Shown piece after piece: positions 26,635 to 35,685 of a stretch of 64,000 bases of DNA (positions are counted from its first letter, which is position 1; each line of letters opens with the position of its first letter). Under the pieces are notes generated by a model. The model made no database searches, was not told where the DNA came from, and saw only the letters and a program-made list of their open reading frames with translations. Origin of the DNA: CAYLJJ01 sp964384025 (lineage in GTDB: Bacteria; Myxococcota_A; Bradymonadia; UBA7976; UBA1532); NCBI GenBank assembly GCA_964384025.1, contig CAYLJJ010000003.1:1-64000 (forward strand). Reading direction: 5' to 3'. The translations under genes were made by a program, and so were the position numbers.

Positions 26635-27224
26635 TGAGAGCAGCCAGGAGGATCGGCGATGACCCGCCTTGAGGGCCGCGCTGTCTCGAAGATGAGGGCT
26701 TCCTCTGCCTTGAGGCGAGTACGGATAGCCTCGACGCTCTCCAGAGCCTCGATCTTCCTTCCCAGAGCCTGGAGCGGGAGATAGATGTTCCGCCCCGCGT
26801 CCCAGTCCAGGATGTAGTTCTCAAAGCGAGGGATCGCCCCCTGAGGCCCCGCACCGGTCAAGAAGCTGCTCATGATGATGGGCTCGATGATCCCATCACC
26901 ATCCAGATCTTCCAAAAGGACCGCCTCCAGCTCGATCCCTGAAGGCCGAGGCTCAAGGCTCTTGAAGAGGGGATGACGACGGCCACCTGCCAGAACAAAG
27001 CCCAACAACTCCTCTCCACCCTGATGAGCCTCACGCTTTACCAACACCAGGAGAGCCTCTCCAGAAGGCCCAAAGGCGCCTTGATAGATTGGGCGAACTA
27101 AGCGCTCTCCAGCCTCCAGCTCAGCAGCAACAGCCTCCGCCTTAGGCAAAGCTCGCCAGAGTGGCTTTGAGAGACCCTGAAGAGGGAGCAGGAGCCACAA
27201 ACAGATCAACAATTTCATCCCCAT
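26631..27224 (-). CDS. Secreted protein of unknown function with Asp-rich loop
   Basis: Not recognised. The chosen ATG at 27224 gives MGMKLLICLWLLLPLQGLSK, a clear signal peptide; a longer frame begins upstream at 27260 but its first residues are charged. The mature part (about 177 residues) is mixed alpha/beta and contains LEDLDGDGIIEP (about 105-116), a DxDxDG calcium-binding loop like those of FG-GAP/EF-type repeats. The end is PPGCSQ. The stop overlaps the start of the SLOG-like gene, so the two are probably co-translated. It lies downstream of the ABC-F gene with a gap of 45 bases. Confidence 0.75.
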   Translation of the reverse strand: MGMKLLICLWLLLPLQGLSKPLWRALPKAEAVAAELEAGERLVRPIYQGAFGPSGEALLVLVKREAHQGGEELLGFVLAGGRRHPLFKSLEPRPSGIELEAVLLEDLDGDGIIEPIIMSSFLTGAGPQGAIPRFENYILDWDAGRNIYLPLQALGRKIEALESVEAIRTRLKAEEALIFETARPSRRVIADPPGCSQ

Positions 27225-27269
27225 AGCTTGAGATCTATATCTTAGGTCTTCAGATCGCAAAAGAATTGA

Positions 27270-29285
27270 TCAGGACCGAACATGCGAGTTCGGAGTTGAG
27301 CAAAAATCTGTGGGGGTAGGCTCTTGCAGAGCCTCAAGTTCAGCGCCCAGAGCCTCCCAACGCTCATAGGCCTGTTCCAGACGCTCTTCTAGGCGTCGTA
27401 GGGCTTGCCCCACCTCTTTGACTCGGCTGGGTTGTTGGTAATGGGCTGGATCTGCCTGTTCAGCTCGATGGTTCTCCTGCGTCTCCTCCATCTCCTGAAT
27501 CTGCGTCTCTAAGAGTTCCAGTTTCTTTCGAATAGGGCGCGCTCGACGAGAGCGACGCTGCCGGGCCTCAGCCTCCAGGCGCTTATGTTCTCGTCTCCCC
27601 AACTTCTGAGGGCTGGGCTCCGAGCTTGGAGCTTGGATGGGGCGGCCTTGACGCTCTCCCTGCAGAGGGAAGGGGGCAGGACGATCTCCTCGTGCGCAGC
27701 GAGATTCATACTCTCGATAGCTGCCTGGGAAAGGGGTCACCCGCCCATCACGAATCTCCCAGATTTCGTCACAGACCGCGTCGATAAAGTGGCGATCGTG
27801 GCTGATGAGCACCACCGTCCCAGAGAAGCTGGAGAGGGCCGCCTCCAGAACGGAGCGACTGCCCATATCCAGGTGGTTGCTGGGCTCATCCAGGAGGAGT
27901 AGGTTGGAGGTGCTCAGCAGCATCTTTACCAAAGCGATCCGGTTCTTCTCCCCTCCCGAGAGCACAGCGATCCGCTTGCTCACTGTGTCTCCACTGAAGA
28001 GGAAAGCCCCCAAGGTGCTGCGGATCCGCGCTGGGCTCAGCCCAGCACCTGAGAGTGAAACCTCCTCTAGGACGCTGCGCTCTGGGCCCAGAGCCTCGAT
28101 TTGGTGTTGGGCGAAGTAATAGCGTCGTACTTGAAAGCCCAGCTCACGATCTCCCCTCTGGATGGGCAGGACCCCCGCCATCACCTTCAACAAGCTGGAC
28201 TTTCCGGCACCGTTGGGACCCACCAGGGCGATACGGCGGCCTCGGAGCAGCTCCAAGTTAAGCCCTCGGTAGAGGATTAACTCTCCATAGCCCTGCTGAA
28301 CATCGGAGAGCTTCATCACCACCCGACCGCTCTTAGGCGCCTCGGGCAGGTTAAAGCGGATCCCGCGCTCTTCGCGCTCTAGGTTTACGCGATCGATCTT
28401 CTCCAGCATCTTCACGCGGCTCTGAACTTGCCGAGCTTTGGTCGCTTTATAGCGGAAGCGATCGATAAAGCGCTCCAACTCGCTCACTCGACGCTGCTGA
28501 TTGCGGGCTTGGCGCTGGAGCTGTTCGCGTTGCAGCTCAGCCGCCGCCAAGTAGGCATCAAAGTTTCCGGTATAGGTGCGGATCTGAGAGTCTGCCAACT
28601 CAGCGATATGGGAGCTGAGGCGGTTAAGGAAGGCGCGATCGTGGCTGATAAAAACCAAGCTGCCCTTGAAAGCGGCGAGGAAGCTCTCCAACCAGACCAC
28701 AGACTCCAAATCCAGGTGGTTGGTGGGCTCATCCAGGAGGAGAACATCGGGGCTCTGGAGAAGAAGTCGAGCCAGAACCACGCGGGTCTGCCAGCCCCCG
28801 CTCAGGGTGCTACAGTCTCGATCAAACTCTTCTACCATAAAGCCCAAACCGGAGAGGACCTCTTCTACTCGAGAGTCCGCCTGAAAGCCGCCCAGGAGTT
28901 CATAGCGGCCCTGTAGAGCCGCGTAGCGCTCCATAAGCGCCTCAGCCTCCTCTGGATCGGCCTTCTCTAAGCGCCCTTCCATCTGCTCCAAGGCGGCGCG
29001 CAGCTCCAGGACCTGAATCAAGCCTTTGCGGGCCTCTTCCCGCACCGTGACTCCGCGCAGCGCAGCGCTCTCCTGGGGCAGATAGCCCAAGCTCGTCTCT
29101 TTGGCGATCTGGACGCTGCCTCCATCGGGGGGCATCTCTCCGATGATGATGCGCAGGAGCGTGGTTTTGCCCGCTCCGTTGGGACCGATGAGCCCCAGGC
29201 GTTGGCCCCGCTTGATGTGCCAATCCAGACCCTCCAGCACGATCTGATTGCCGAAGGCCTTCTCGATCCCCTTGAGATGAATCAC
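27270..29285 (-). CDS. ABC-F family ATPase (Uup/YheS/EttA-like)
   Basis: Soluble protein with two ABC domains and no membrane segment; ABC-F proteins act on the ribosome in translation control or antibiotic protection. Of 671 residues, domain 1 (about 1-245) has Walker A GPNGAGKTTLL, signature STLSGGWQTRVVLARLL and LLDEPTNHLDLESV. A linker with FRYKATKARQVQSR (about 280) follows. Domain 2 (about 320-530) has GPNGAGKSSLLK, VLSGGEKNRIALVKMLL and LLDEPSNHLDMGS. The C-terminal about 130 residues are a charged coiled coil, as in Uup and YheS. Both Walker B glutamates are present. It starts at GTG overlapping the HEAT-protein stop by four bases (GTGA). Confidence 0.93.
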   Translation of the reverse strand: MIHLKGIEKAFGNQIVLEGLDWHIKRGQRLGLIGPNGAGKTTLLRIIIGEMPPDGGSVQIAKETSLGYLPQESAALRGVTVREEARKGLIQVLELRAALEQMEGRLEKADPEEAEALMERYAALQGRYELLGGFQADSRVEEVLSGLGFMVEEFDRDCSTLSGGWQTRVVLARLLLQSPDVLLLDEPTNHLDLESVVWLESFLAAFKGSLVFISHDRAFLNRLSSHIAELADSQIRTYTGNFDAYLAAAELQREQLQRQARNQQRRVSELERFIDRFRYKATKARQVQSRVKMLEKIDRVNLEREERGIRFNLPEAPKSGRVVMKLSDVQQGYGELILYRGLNLELLRGRRIALVGPNGAGKSSLLKVMAGVLPIQRGDRELGFQVRRYYFAQHQIEALGPERSVLEEVSLSGAGLSPARIRSTLGAFLFSGDTVSKRIAVLSGGEKNRIALVKMLLSTSNLLLLDEPSNHLDMGSRSVLEAALSSFSGTVVLISHDRHFIDAVCDEIWEIRDGRVTPFPGSYREYESRCARGDRPAPFPLQGERQGRPIQAPSSEPSPQKLGRREHKRLEAEARQRRSRRARPIRKKLELLETQIQEMEETQENHRAEQADPAHYQQPSRVKEVGQALRRLEERLEQAYERWEALGAELEALQEPTPTDFCSTPNSHVRS

Positions 29286-31234
29286 CGCTTCTTCTTCCTC
29301 CTGCGCCTCTTTTGGCTTCGCTTGGGATCACGCCGCTCTAGGAGGAGTCGAGCGGCATAGGCGGCTTGGACACGGACCTGAGCGCTTTTGTCTGTGAGGG
29401 CCTCCAATGCGGTCTCCAGGAGCGCAGAAGGACCGTAGAGGCCGATCAACTCAAAGGCCGCTGCGCGAACCTCTTCGATGTCGTACTCGAGAGCTTTTCG
29501 ATAGGTCGCCACAGATTGCTCTTTACGGATCGCCCCCAGGGCGCTGAGCGCTGCTGCTGAGATCTGTGGGCTCCTGCTCTTTTCAAAGATGTTTAGGAGG
29601 CTGGTCAACTTGCCTCGGGCGATGATCGCCTCTAAAGCCAGCCTCTGCTGTGTTGGGTTGCCCTCAAGGGCGAGGTGCTCCAGAACCTCCACCTTAACCC
29701 CCCGATCTTCACCCAAGACCTTGATCTGCTCAGCGGGCAGGAGAGGCAGAGCGCTCTTCAGCTCTGTGAAGGTCTTTTGAGGCTGCAACTTCAGCAGAGC
29801 CCGCCAAACCTCAAAGCGGATCTCGGGGTTGGGATCGCGTTTAAGGAGCCCCAAGAGGAGGACCGCCTTGGCGCTGCCCGTCTTGGCCATCGCCTCAGCA
29901 GCGGCGCGCTTTAGTTTGGCGTGAGGAGAGGTAATTACAAACTGTAGAGCGTCCAGAGTAGCAGGAGTTCCGATATGCGCTAGGGCTTGGATTAGGGCCT
30001 CCTTCACCTCCAAATCTCGCTCGCGGATCAGGAAGGCGCTGAGGCGCTTCTCATCTCCAGACTTGGAGATGGCGGCGAGGCCCTTTGCGCCTACCAAACG
30101 GATCTTCGTCTGCCCCTCTCCCATCGCTGACTCAAAGAGCGCTACGCTGGGGCGATGCTTTAGCTTGGTGAGGACCGCCATAGCGCGCAGACGGATCGGC
30201 TCGCGGTTGCCCTTCACGGCGCGCTGAAGAAGTTTAAAGACTTGAGGCTCCCCATTCTCTTGAGCCCAAGCCTCCATCCAGGCATAGGCATTGTCCGCCT
30301 CTTTGGGCTTGCGGTTGGTGAGGATACGATTGCTCAGTTTCTTTAGAATTGTCAGATCTCGTGCGGGTTTAAGAGCTTCCCAGGCCATCGCGGGGATATA
30401 GCCGCCCTGCTTATAGATCACTCCTCCTCGTAGGGTCTTCTCTACCAAGCCAACCTCTCCCAGATAGGAGAGCACCCAGGCCAGATTAAGGCGTTTGGGG
30501 AAATCTCCATAGGCTTTGTGGTAGTGCTTGATCAGCAGCTTTTTGCGCTTAGCGGCGGCCTTACCCGTCTTAAGGCGCACCAGGATCTTACGCGCCGCCC
30601 TGCCTGGTTTGTCGCTGTCATGGAGATGGTCTAAAGCCCACTTCGGAGCGATGGGATCGTTCCAGGTCTCCAGAGCGAGGAGGGCTTCCTGATACTCCTT
30701 TGACTCGGGAGGCTCAGCCATGCTCAGCTCCATCACCTTTCGAGCGGTCTTGCCTCCGTAGGCGAAAAGAGACTTACGCGCCGCAGCGCGGGCCTCTGGC
30801 CCTCCCAGCTTGGAAGCACGCTCAAGCCATTTAATCTGAGCCTTCTTTTTATAGTGCGTTTTTAACAACTTGAGACCACGGGCGCGCTCATCAGCCTCAG
30901 AGGATTCAAGCAGCTTGGCCATCGCCTTCTCTGCGCTCTCCCTGCGCGTCTTCCCCTTGCGGCTTTTGTCTTTCAGGGCGATAGAGAGGGCTGCTTGGTG
31001 GATCTCCAGATCCTTCTCCTTCAGACCCAATTCAACGCTCCTCTTCAGCTGTTCCTCTCCCATGAGCAGCTGAAGCTTAAAGAGAGTGCGACGCACCTTT
31101 GGATCGCTGTTGGAAGAGAGCTCTGTCAAGCTCCCCTGGATCTGCTCCATCACCTGCTCAGCGGGGATCTCCTCCTCCGCAAAGGCGGGGAGGGTAAAGA
31201 GGAGCGGGGAGAGAAAAAATAGCGCGCGAGACAT
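29282..31234 (-). CDS. Secreted HEAT-repeat protein
   Basis: A 650-residue exported protein built of alpha-helical pairs. The ATG at 31234 is preceded by AGGAGG eight bases upstream and gives a signal peptide MSRALFFLSPLLFTLPAFA; the frame continues ten codons further upstream without a better ribosome site. HEAT-like units recur from about residue 35 to the end, for example RLVGAKGLAAISKSGDEKRL, VKEALIQALAHIGTPATLDA and VRVQAAYAARLLLERR. The C-terminus is a strongly basic tail (SQKRRRRKKKR). HEAT arrays are scaffolds; partners are unknown. It is transcribed with the ABC-F gene and is divergent from the MopE-like lipoprotein. Confidence 0.88.
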   Translation of the reverse strand: MSRALFFLSPLLFTLPAFAEEEIPAEQVMEQIQGSLTELSSNSDPKVRRTLFKLQLLMGEEQLKRSVELGLKEKDLEIHQAALSIALKDKSRKGKTRRESAEKAMAKLLESSEADERARGLKLLKTHYKKKAQIKWLERASKLGGPEARAAARKSLFAYGGKTARKVMELSMAEPPESKEYQEALLALETWNDPIAPKWALDHLHDSDKPGRAARKILVRLKTGKAAAKRKKLLIKHYHKAYGDFPKRLNLAWVLSYLGEVGLVEKTLRGGVIYKQGGYIPAMAWEALKPARDLTILKKLSNRILTNRKPKEADNAYAWMEAWAQENGEPQVFKLLQRAVKGNREPIRLRAMAVLTKLKHRPSVALFESAMGEGQTKIRLVGAKGLAAISKSGDEKRLSAFLIRERDLEVKEALIQALAHIGTPATLDALQFVITSPHAKLKRAAAEAMAKTGSAKAVLLLGLLKRDPNPEIRFEVWRALLKLQPQKTFTELKSALPLLPAEQIKVLGEDRGVKVEVLEHLALEGNPTQQRLALEAIIARGKLTSLLNIFEKSRSPQISAAALSALGAIRKEQSVATYRKALEYDIEEVRAAAFELIGLYGPSALLETALEALTDKSAQVRVQAAYAARLLLERRDPKRSQKRRRRKKKR

Positions 31235-31452
31235 GCCGGGCAACCTCCTGGGACAGAGCCTCAATCAACCTCCATCGCGGCGCAGGCGATAGCACAGCAG
31301 AGGCCAGCCTTCAACGGTGCCCTCTGTAAGATCTTTGCTGAGCTTGAGGAGAATAGCGTCAGGGCGCTTGACAGCTCTTTAGGGCTGTGAGGACGATCTA
31401 AGGGCAAGAGCCCCTAAAAAATCATCTATACAAAGGCTCGCGAAGGAAGAAG
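31235..31452. promoter_or_regulatory. Divergent intergenic region with a small hairpin
   Basis: 218 bases between divergent start codons, expected to hold both promoters. A 7-base-pair hairpin (ACAGCTC at 31371-31377, loop TTTA, GGGCTGT at 31382-31388) overlaps a perfect -35-like TTGACA (31368-31373), but no good -10 lies 16-18 bases after it. A TATACA at 31427-31432 is the best -10-like hexamer for the plus-strand gene. AAGGAAG precedes the ATG at 31453. No small gene seen. Confidence 0.3.
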
Positions 31453-34143
31453 ATGCGTGATTCTGGGCTTGCAAACCCTAAAGAAGTGTACTCCTTTCTC
31501 TCTTTGAGAATTTGGGCCTTACTCCTCCTCACCGCCTGTAGCGCCCCCCACTTAGAGGAGCTGGCCCAGGCCCTCTGCCTGCACCGTGATGAGTGTGATG
31601 GAGAACGAGCCTGTGTTGATGGCGCCTGTATCGATTGCGCCGAGGAGCTTTGTGACGGCTACGACAATGATTGTGATGGCCAAATCGATGAGGATTTTAA
31701 GCTCCTAAGCGATCCCAAGAATTGTGGTGTTTGTGGGCTTGAGTGTGAAGACAGCTGTCATCAAGGCCACTGTGAAGCTTGCAGCCCTGAGGATGAGATC
31801 TGCGATGGGGAAGATAACGACTGCGACGGGGAGGTGGATGAGGAGCTGCTCAACGCCTGTGGCGAGTGTGGCGAGCCGCTTGAGGAGATCTGTGATGGTG
31901 AGGACAACGACTGTGATGGAGAGATCGACGAGGGCCTGCTCAACGCCTGTGGCGAGTGCGGCGAGCTGCTGGAGGAGATCTGCGATGGTGAGGACAACGA
32001 CTGTGATGGAGAGATCGACGAGGGTCTGCTCAACGCCTGTGGCGAATGTGGCGAGCTGCTTGAGGAGATCTGTGATGGTGAAGACAACAACTGCGATGGC
32101 GTGGTCGATGAGGGCCTCCTTAACGCCTGCGGTGGCTGTGGTGAGCCACCCGAGGAGATCTGTGATGGTAAGGACAACAATTGCGACGGCGTAATCGATG
32201 AGGGTTTCCTGGGCTTAAACAGCAGCTGCTTTGCTGGACAGGGGGAATGCCAAGTTGAAGGCAACATGGTCTGTGCTCCCGATGGTCAGCAGCTCATCTG
32301 TAACGCGGTAGCTGTTTTAGGAGAGCAGGAGATCTGTGGAGATGGCTATGACAATGACTGTGATGGTGAGATCGACGAGGACTTTGAGGAGTTTGGCAGA
32401 CCCTGTGTAGAGGGGATCGGCGCCTGCCAAACTCAGGGTTTGTTGATCTGCGATCCTGAGGACCCCTTGACTCTGCGCTGCTCTGTAGAGGCCTTACCGG
32501 GACAGCCTGAAATCTGCAACGGTTTGGACGATAATTGTGATGGTGAGATCGACGAGTCCTTTGATCTCCAAAACGACTCCTTACACTGTGGAGTTTGTGG
32601 TCGGACCTGTGAAGCGCCTCACAGCCAACTGAGTTGTCGGGAGGGTGTTTGCGTGGTTGAAGGCTGTTTAGATCAGTTCCAGGATCTGGATGGAATCTCG
32701 GAGAACGGTTGTGAGTGTAACCCCAACCAAGGAGATGAGCCAGATCCTGAGTTTTTGGACTCCAACTGTGATGGCATTGATGGAGATCTGGAGGCTGCCC
32801 TTTTCCTCTCTCAGCCCCTGGGTGCTGACAGCAACTTAGGCACCCCAGAGGCTCCCCTAGCCAGCCTATCAGAGGCCCTCAATCGCCTGTTCACCTTTCC
32901 CGCTGAGGCTCGCCCTGCGCTTTATATCGATATGGGAAGCTACCTCCTCCCTGAGACCTTCAGGGTGACAGGTCCCCTGCGCATCTACGGAGGCTATCGA
33001 GCAGATCTCGCTTGGCAGCGAGAGCCCCAATGTTTGGATTGTCAGCGCTCAGAGTGGGTGATCGAGGGCGCCAACCCCATCTTCCAGGTTGAGGAGGGCG
33101 GTAACCTCCATTTGGAGGAGCTGATGCTCTTGGGGGGGGTGCCTGGAGCAAGAGAGGCAGCCCTTGTGATTCGAGGCTCAGGTTGTGAGCGAATTGAGCT
33201 GAAGCGGATCCTCCTTCAATCTGCGCCAGGAAGTTCGGGGCAGGATGGAGCTCACTCCCAGCCTGGAGAGCCTGGAGAACGGGGAGGAGATGGGGGAGAG
33301 AGGGGGACTCCTGGCTTAGGAGGGGAGAGCCCCTGCGGTCTCAATGGAGGACGCGCAGGGGGAGGTGAAGGGGTCTCCTCAGAGGGGGAGATCGGAGGAG
33401 GACCTGGTGGTGGTCTTGGGGGCTCCTCCGCCTCTCTCGAAGAAGCGGCGAAGTCGGGTCAGCCTGGGAGCCCTGGACGCTCAGGAGAGAGCGGGCAGAC
33501 ACCCAGCGCCTCAGGCCGCATAGGTGAAAGGGGTCTCTGGCGCCCCCTCTCTGCGCCTCCCCCCCAGGAGGCAGAGCCTGGCTCTGGTGGGGGTGGGGGA
33601 GGTGCTGGCGATGGTCGCGCCAGCGGGATCCCTGCCAGCGGTGGGGGCGGAGGTGGGGGGGGCTGCCCCAGCACAGCAGCGGAGAATGGGAGCGCGGGGG
33701 GTGCCAACCTTGGCCTCTTGATTCAGGGGGCCTGTCATCTGCGCATCAGCGAGAGCCTCCTACGCATCGGTCCTCCGGGCGCTGGAGGTCGAGGTGGAGA
33801 CGCCACTCTCGGAGGAGGGGGCGGGGCTCCAGGGAACCCAGGGCCTATACTGGAAGGAGAGCAGCCGGGAGCTGGTGGTGGTCCTGGAGGAGATGGAGGT
33901 TGTGGAGGTGCAGGCGCGGGGGGACCGACAGGCCCTGTCTTGGGGATCCTCAGAGTGGAGTCTCCAGCTCCTGAGCTTATCGAGACCCTGATCGAACTTG
34001 ACAATGGTGCTTATCCTGGCGCGGCGGGGCAGATCGCCTGTGAAGATCAGGAGGAGCCTGAGTCTGGAGCTTGGGGTCCAGCTCTTGAGCAGGGCTGTTG
34101 TGCTTTGGCGACGGAGTGTGCCGAGTTCTCCTGTCCTGACTGA
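31453..34143 (+). CDS. MopE-like metal-binding-repeat lipoprotein with collagen-like Gly-rich region
   Basis: An 896-residue surface lipoprotein; the signal ends in LLLLTAC (Cys at about 29). Residues about 60-380 hold eight copies of the putative metal-binding motif of the form EICDGEDNDCDGEIDEG, five of them in a tandem block with LLNACGECGE spacers. The motif is abundant in myxobacterial and MopE-like proteins and its Asp residues suggest calcium or copper binding. A region with DSNLGTPEAPLASLSEALN and LRIYGGYRADLAWQ (about 455-525) looks like the start of a right-handed beta-helix. From about 590 to 860 Gly dominates, with collagen-like Gly-x-y runs (GQPGSPGRSGESGQ) and poly-Gly. About 40 cysteines suggest disulfides. 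It ends in CPD. A structural or adhesive role is inferred. Confidence 0.9.
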   Translation: MRDSGLANPKEVYSFLSLRIWALLLLTACSAPHLEELAQALCLHRDECDGERACVDGACIDCAEELCDGYDNDCDGQIDEDFKLLSDPKNCGVCGLECEDSCHQGHCEACSPEDEICDGEDNDCDGEVDEELLNACGECGEPLEEICDGEDNDCDGEIDEGLLNACGECGELLEEICDGEDNDCDGEIDEGLLNACGECGELLEEICDGEDNNCDGVVDEGLLNACGGCGEPPEEICDGKDNNCDGVIDEGFLGLNSSCFAGQGECQVEGNMVCAPDGQQLICNAVAVLGEQEICGDGYDNDCDGEIDEDFEEFGRPCVEGIGACQTQGLLICDPEDPLTLRCSVEALPGQPEICNGLDDNCDGEIDESFDLQNDSLHCGVCGRTCEAPHSQLSCREGVCVVEGCLDQFQDLDGISENGCECNPNQGDEPDPEFLDSNCDGIDGDLEAALFLSQPLGADSNLGTPEAPLASLSEALNRLFTFPAEARPALYIDMGSYLLPETFRVTGPLRIYGGYRADLAWQREPQCLDCQRSEWVIEGANPIFQVEEGGNLHLEELMLLGGVPGAREAALVIRGSGCERIELKRILLQSAPGSSGQDGAHSQPGEPGERGGDGGERGTPGLGGESPCGLNGGRAGGGEGVSSEGEIGGGPGGGLGGSSASLEEAAKSGQPGSPGRSGESGQTPSASGRIGERGLWRPLSAPPPQEAEPGSGGGGGGAGDGRASGIPASGGGGGGGGCPSTAAENGSAGGANLGLLIQGACHLRISESLLRIGPPGAGGRGGDATLGGGGGAPGNPGPILEGEQPGAGGGPGGDGGCGGAGAGGPTGPVLGILRVESPAPELIETLIELDNGAYPGAAGQIACEDQEEPESGAWGPALEQGCCALATECAEFSCPD
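31795..32214 (+). repeat. Tandem 90-base coding repeats (metal-binding motif)
   Basis: Units start with GAGATCTG at 31795, 31885, 31975, 32065 and 32155, exactly 90 bases (30 codons) apart and largely identical at DNA level, especially the second to fourth. They encode the Asp-rich motif plus the LLNACGECGE spacer. High identity points to recent unequal recombination, so copy number may vary among strains. Confidence 0.92.
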
Positions 34144-34150
34144 ACGCTGT

Positions 34151-35521
34151 TTAGCGTCCCTGAGCAGTGAAGAAGAAGGGGAAACGCACGGTGACTGAGC
34201 CCCCTTTCGGGCGAGGAAAGCGCAGCCTGCGCTTGAAGTTTTGCTCGATACAGCGACCGATAGCTGAAACTCCAGTAGTGTTCTTGATGATGCGAGTTGA
34301 GGAGACTCGCCCTCTGGGGTTGATGCTGAACTCGATGGTGATCTTGCCCTTCAGATTTTTATTTCTCTGGAGGTGCCGTTCATAGCAGCCCTTGATCAAG
34401 CTCATCCGCGCCTTCACCTTGCGTGCAATGCTCTCTGGGCTGAGAACGCCGGTCCCGATGGGCTCTTTGACTTTGCCCATCTTCATCAGCGCCTTGATCT
34501 TTTTCTCTCGTTTATAACCACTCTTGACGGGACCTTTAGCCTGGGTGCTTTTAAGCTCCTCTCCAAGCGCGACCAGCTCTCCATGTTGAGCGAAACGCTT
34601 GTGCTTTCGAGAGATCCTACGAGCTCCATTCACCACCACTGCTTGGGTTCCGGTGAAAGCATGCTCCATCTTGATGGCCGCGACCTCATCCCCCAGGATA
34701 TTCGTGATCCCTCCCAGTCCTTCACCAGACTGACTGCCGATCACTCCAATGATGGTCTCTCTCTGAATCCGCCGCTGGGCTCTTTCGCGGCGCTGCTGCG
34801 CCTGCTCCTTGGGGGTAGCTGGGGTCAGGCGTGGCGCTGGATCTTTAGAGCGCTTGGAGCTCTTCTTTGGCTTCTCAGGCTCTGGCTTCACTTTGGAATC
34901 CTCAAGCTCCTCTCCCAGCTTCTCCTCTTCGACCTCCTGTTCAAGCGCTCTCTCAGGCCCCGAGAAGATGATCCCATCGACAAAGCGGCCTTCAACATTC
35001 TCAAGGTTGATCTCAGAGGTTGAGAGATCTAAAGAGAGCAAGAGACCCACGGCCAAGAGCTGAAGACCTGCGCTACTCAACAGGAACTTAAAGAAGGTGT
35101 GATCTAGGCTGCGCCCAGCGCGGAGGTGACTGGGGAGTTGAAGCTTAGCGGAAGGAGGCGCCTGTACAAATTGGAAAAGGATGCTGATCTCTCCCAAGCT
35201 GATCCGCCCTCTCATCTCAGAGCTTAGTTGGAGGCGCTGGCCTCGACGACAGGGCTGGCTGAGACCATGAGTGCTCAGAGTATCCAGACTGAGGACCTGC
35301 TCTTCAACAGCGATCCGTCCCTCCATCTGAGCGTCAAACTCTAGATGATAGCCTCTGCGATCGTGGCGAAAGAGGGTGCGACGGGGGAGGGGCTCAGGGA
35401 GGAGAAGGGTACTGCGGGGGTCTCCCCCCAGGCTGACGCTGCGTGGCTTCCTAAACAGGCGCTCTTCGATGATGCGGCCCTGATGGAGGAGACCCACACG
35501 GAGGATCTTTTTGGCGGTCAT
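34151..35521 (-). CDS. FHA-like / TonB-like (AgmX/PglI-type) bitopic membrane protein, GltG-like
   Basis: A 456-residue protein. The N-terminal cytoplasmic part (about 5-125) has the beta-rich spacing of an FHA-like domain (VSLGGDPRSTLLLPEP, then LQLSSEMRGRISLGEI), although the Ser/Arg phosphopeptide site is not clear. One membrane helix (about 144-168) leads to a periplasmic Glu/Lys/Pro-rich linker (about 185-245). The C-terminal domain (about 370-456: IKGCYERHLQRN, KITIEFSINPRGRV, GRCIEQNFKRRLRFPRP) is the TonB-like AgmX/PglI-type domain. Myxococcus GltG, of the gliding machinery, has the same order. The ATG is preceded by GGAG. The gene is divergent from the sigma/anti-sigma pair, whose second protein carries the same terminal domain. 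Confidence 0.8.
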   Translation of the reverse strand: MTAKKILRVGLLHQGRIIEERLFRKPRSVSLGGDPRSTLLLPEPLPRRTLFRHDRRGYHLEFDAQMEGRIAVEEQVLSLDTLSTHGLSQPCRRGQRLQLSSEMRGRISLGEISILFQFVQAPPSAKLQLPSHLRAGRSLDHTFFKFLLSSAGLQLLAVGLLLSLDLSTSEINLENVEGRFVDGIIFSGPERALEQEVEEEKLGEELEDSKVKPEPEKPKKSSKRSKDPAPRLTPATPKEQAQQRRERAQRRIQRETIIGVIGSQSGEGLGGITNILGDEVAAIKMEHAFTGTQAVVVNGARRISRKHKRFAQHGELVALGEELKSTQAKGPVKSGYKREKKIKALMKMGKVKEPIGTGVLSPESIARKVKARMSLIKGCYERHLQRNKNLKGKITIEFSINPRGRVSSTRIIKNTTGVSAIGRCIEQNFKRRLRFPRPKGGSVTVRFPFFFTAQGR

Positions 35522-35685
35522 CTGAAGGCTCCATTGCGCTGGGGTTTTGAGTTGCTGCTTTGACCTCCTCCTGAACTTGATGTTCCTCTTCCCCTTCAGC
35601 TGCCTGTTTGCTTCCTTTATTTCTATATCTTCTGCAGCCTTCTTTTTTTCGAGAGAGTCTGGACACCCACTCGGGTCAAGAGCGT

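Noticed and set aside
31368..31373. Perfect -35-like TTGACA as the promoter of the MopE-like gene
   Set aside because: No reasonable -10 lies 15-19 bases downstream, and the hexamer is part of a hairpin arm.
31761..32267. Ser/Pro-rich minus-strand frame in the MopE-like repeats
   Set aside because: Complement of the 90-base coding repeat; repetition explains the long open frame.
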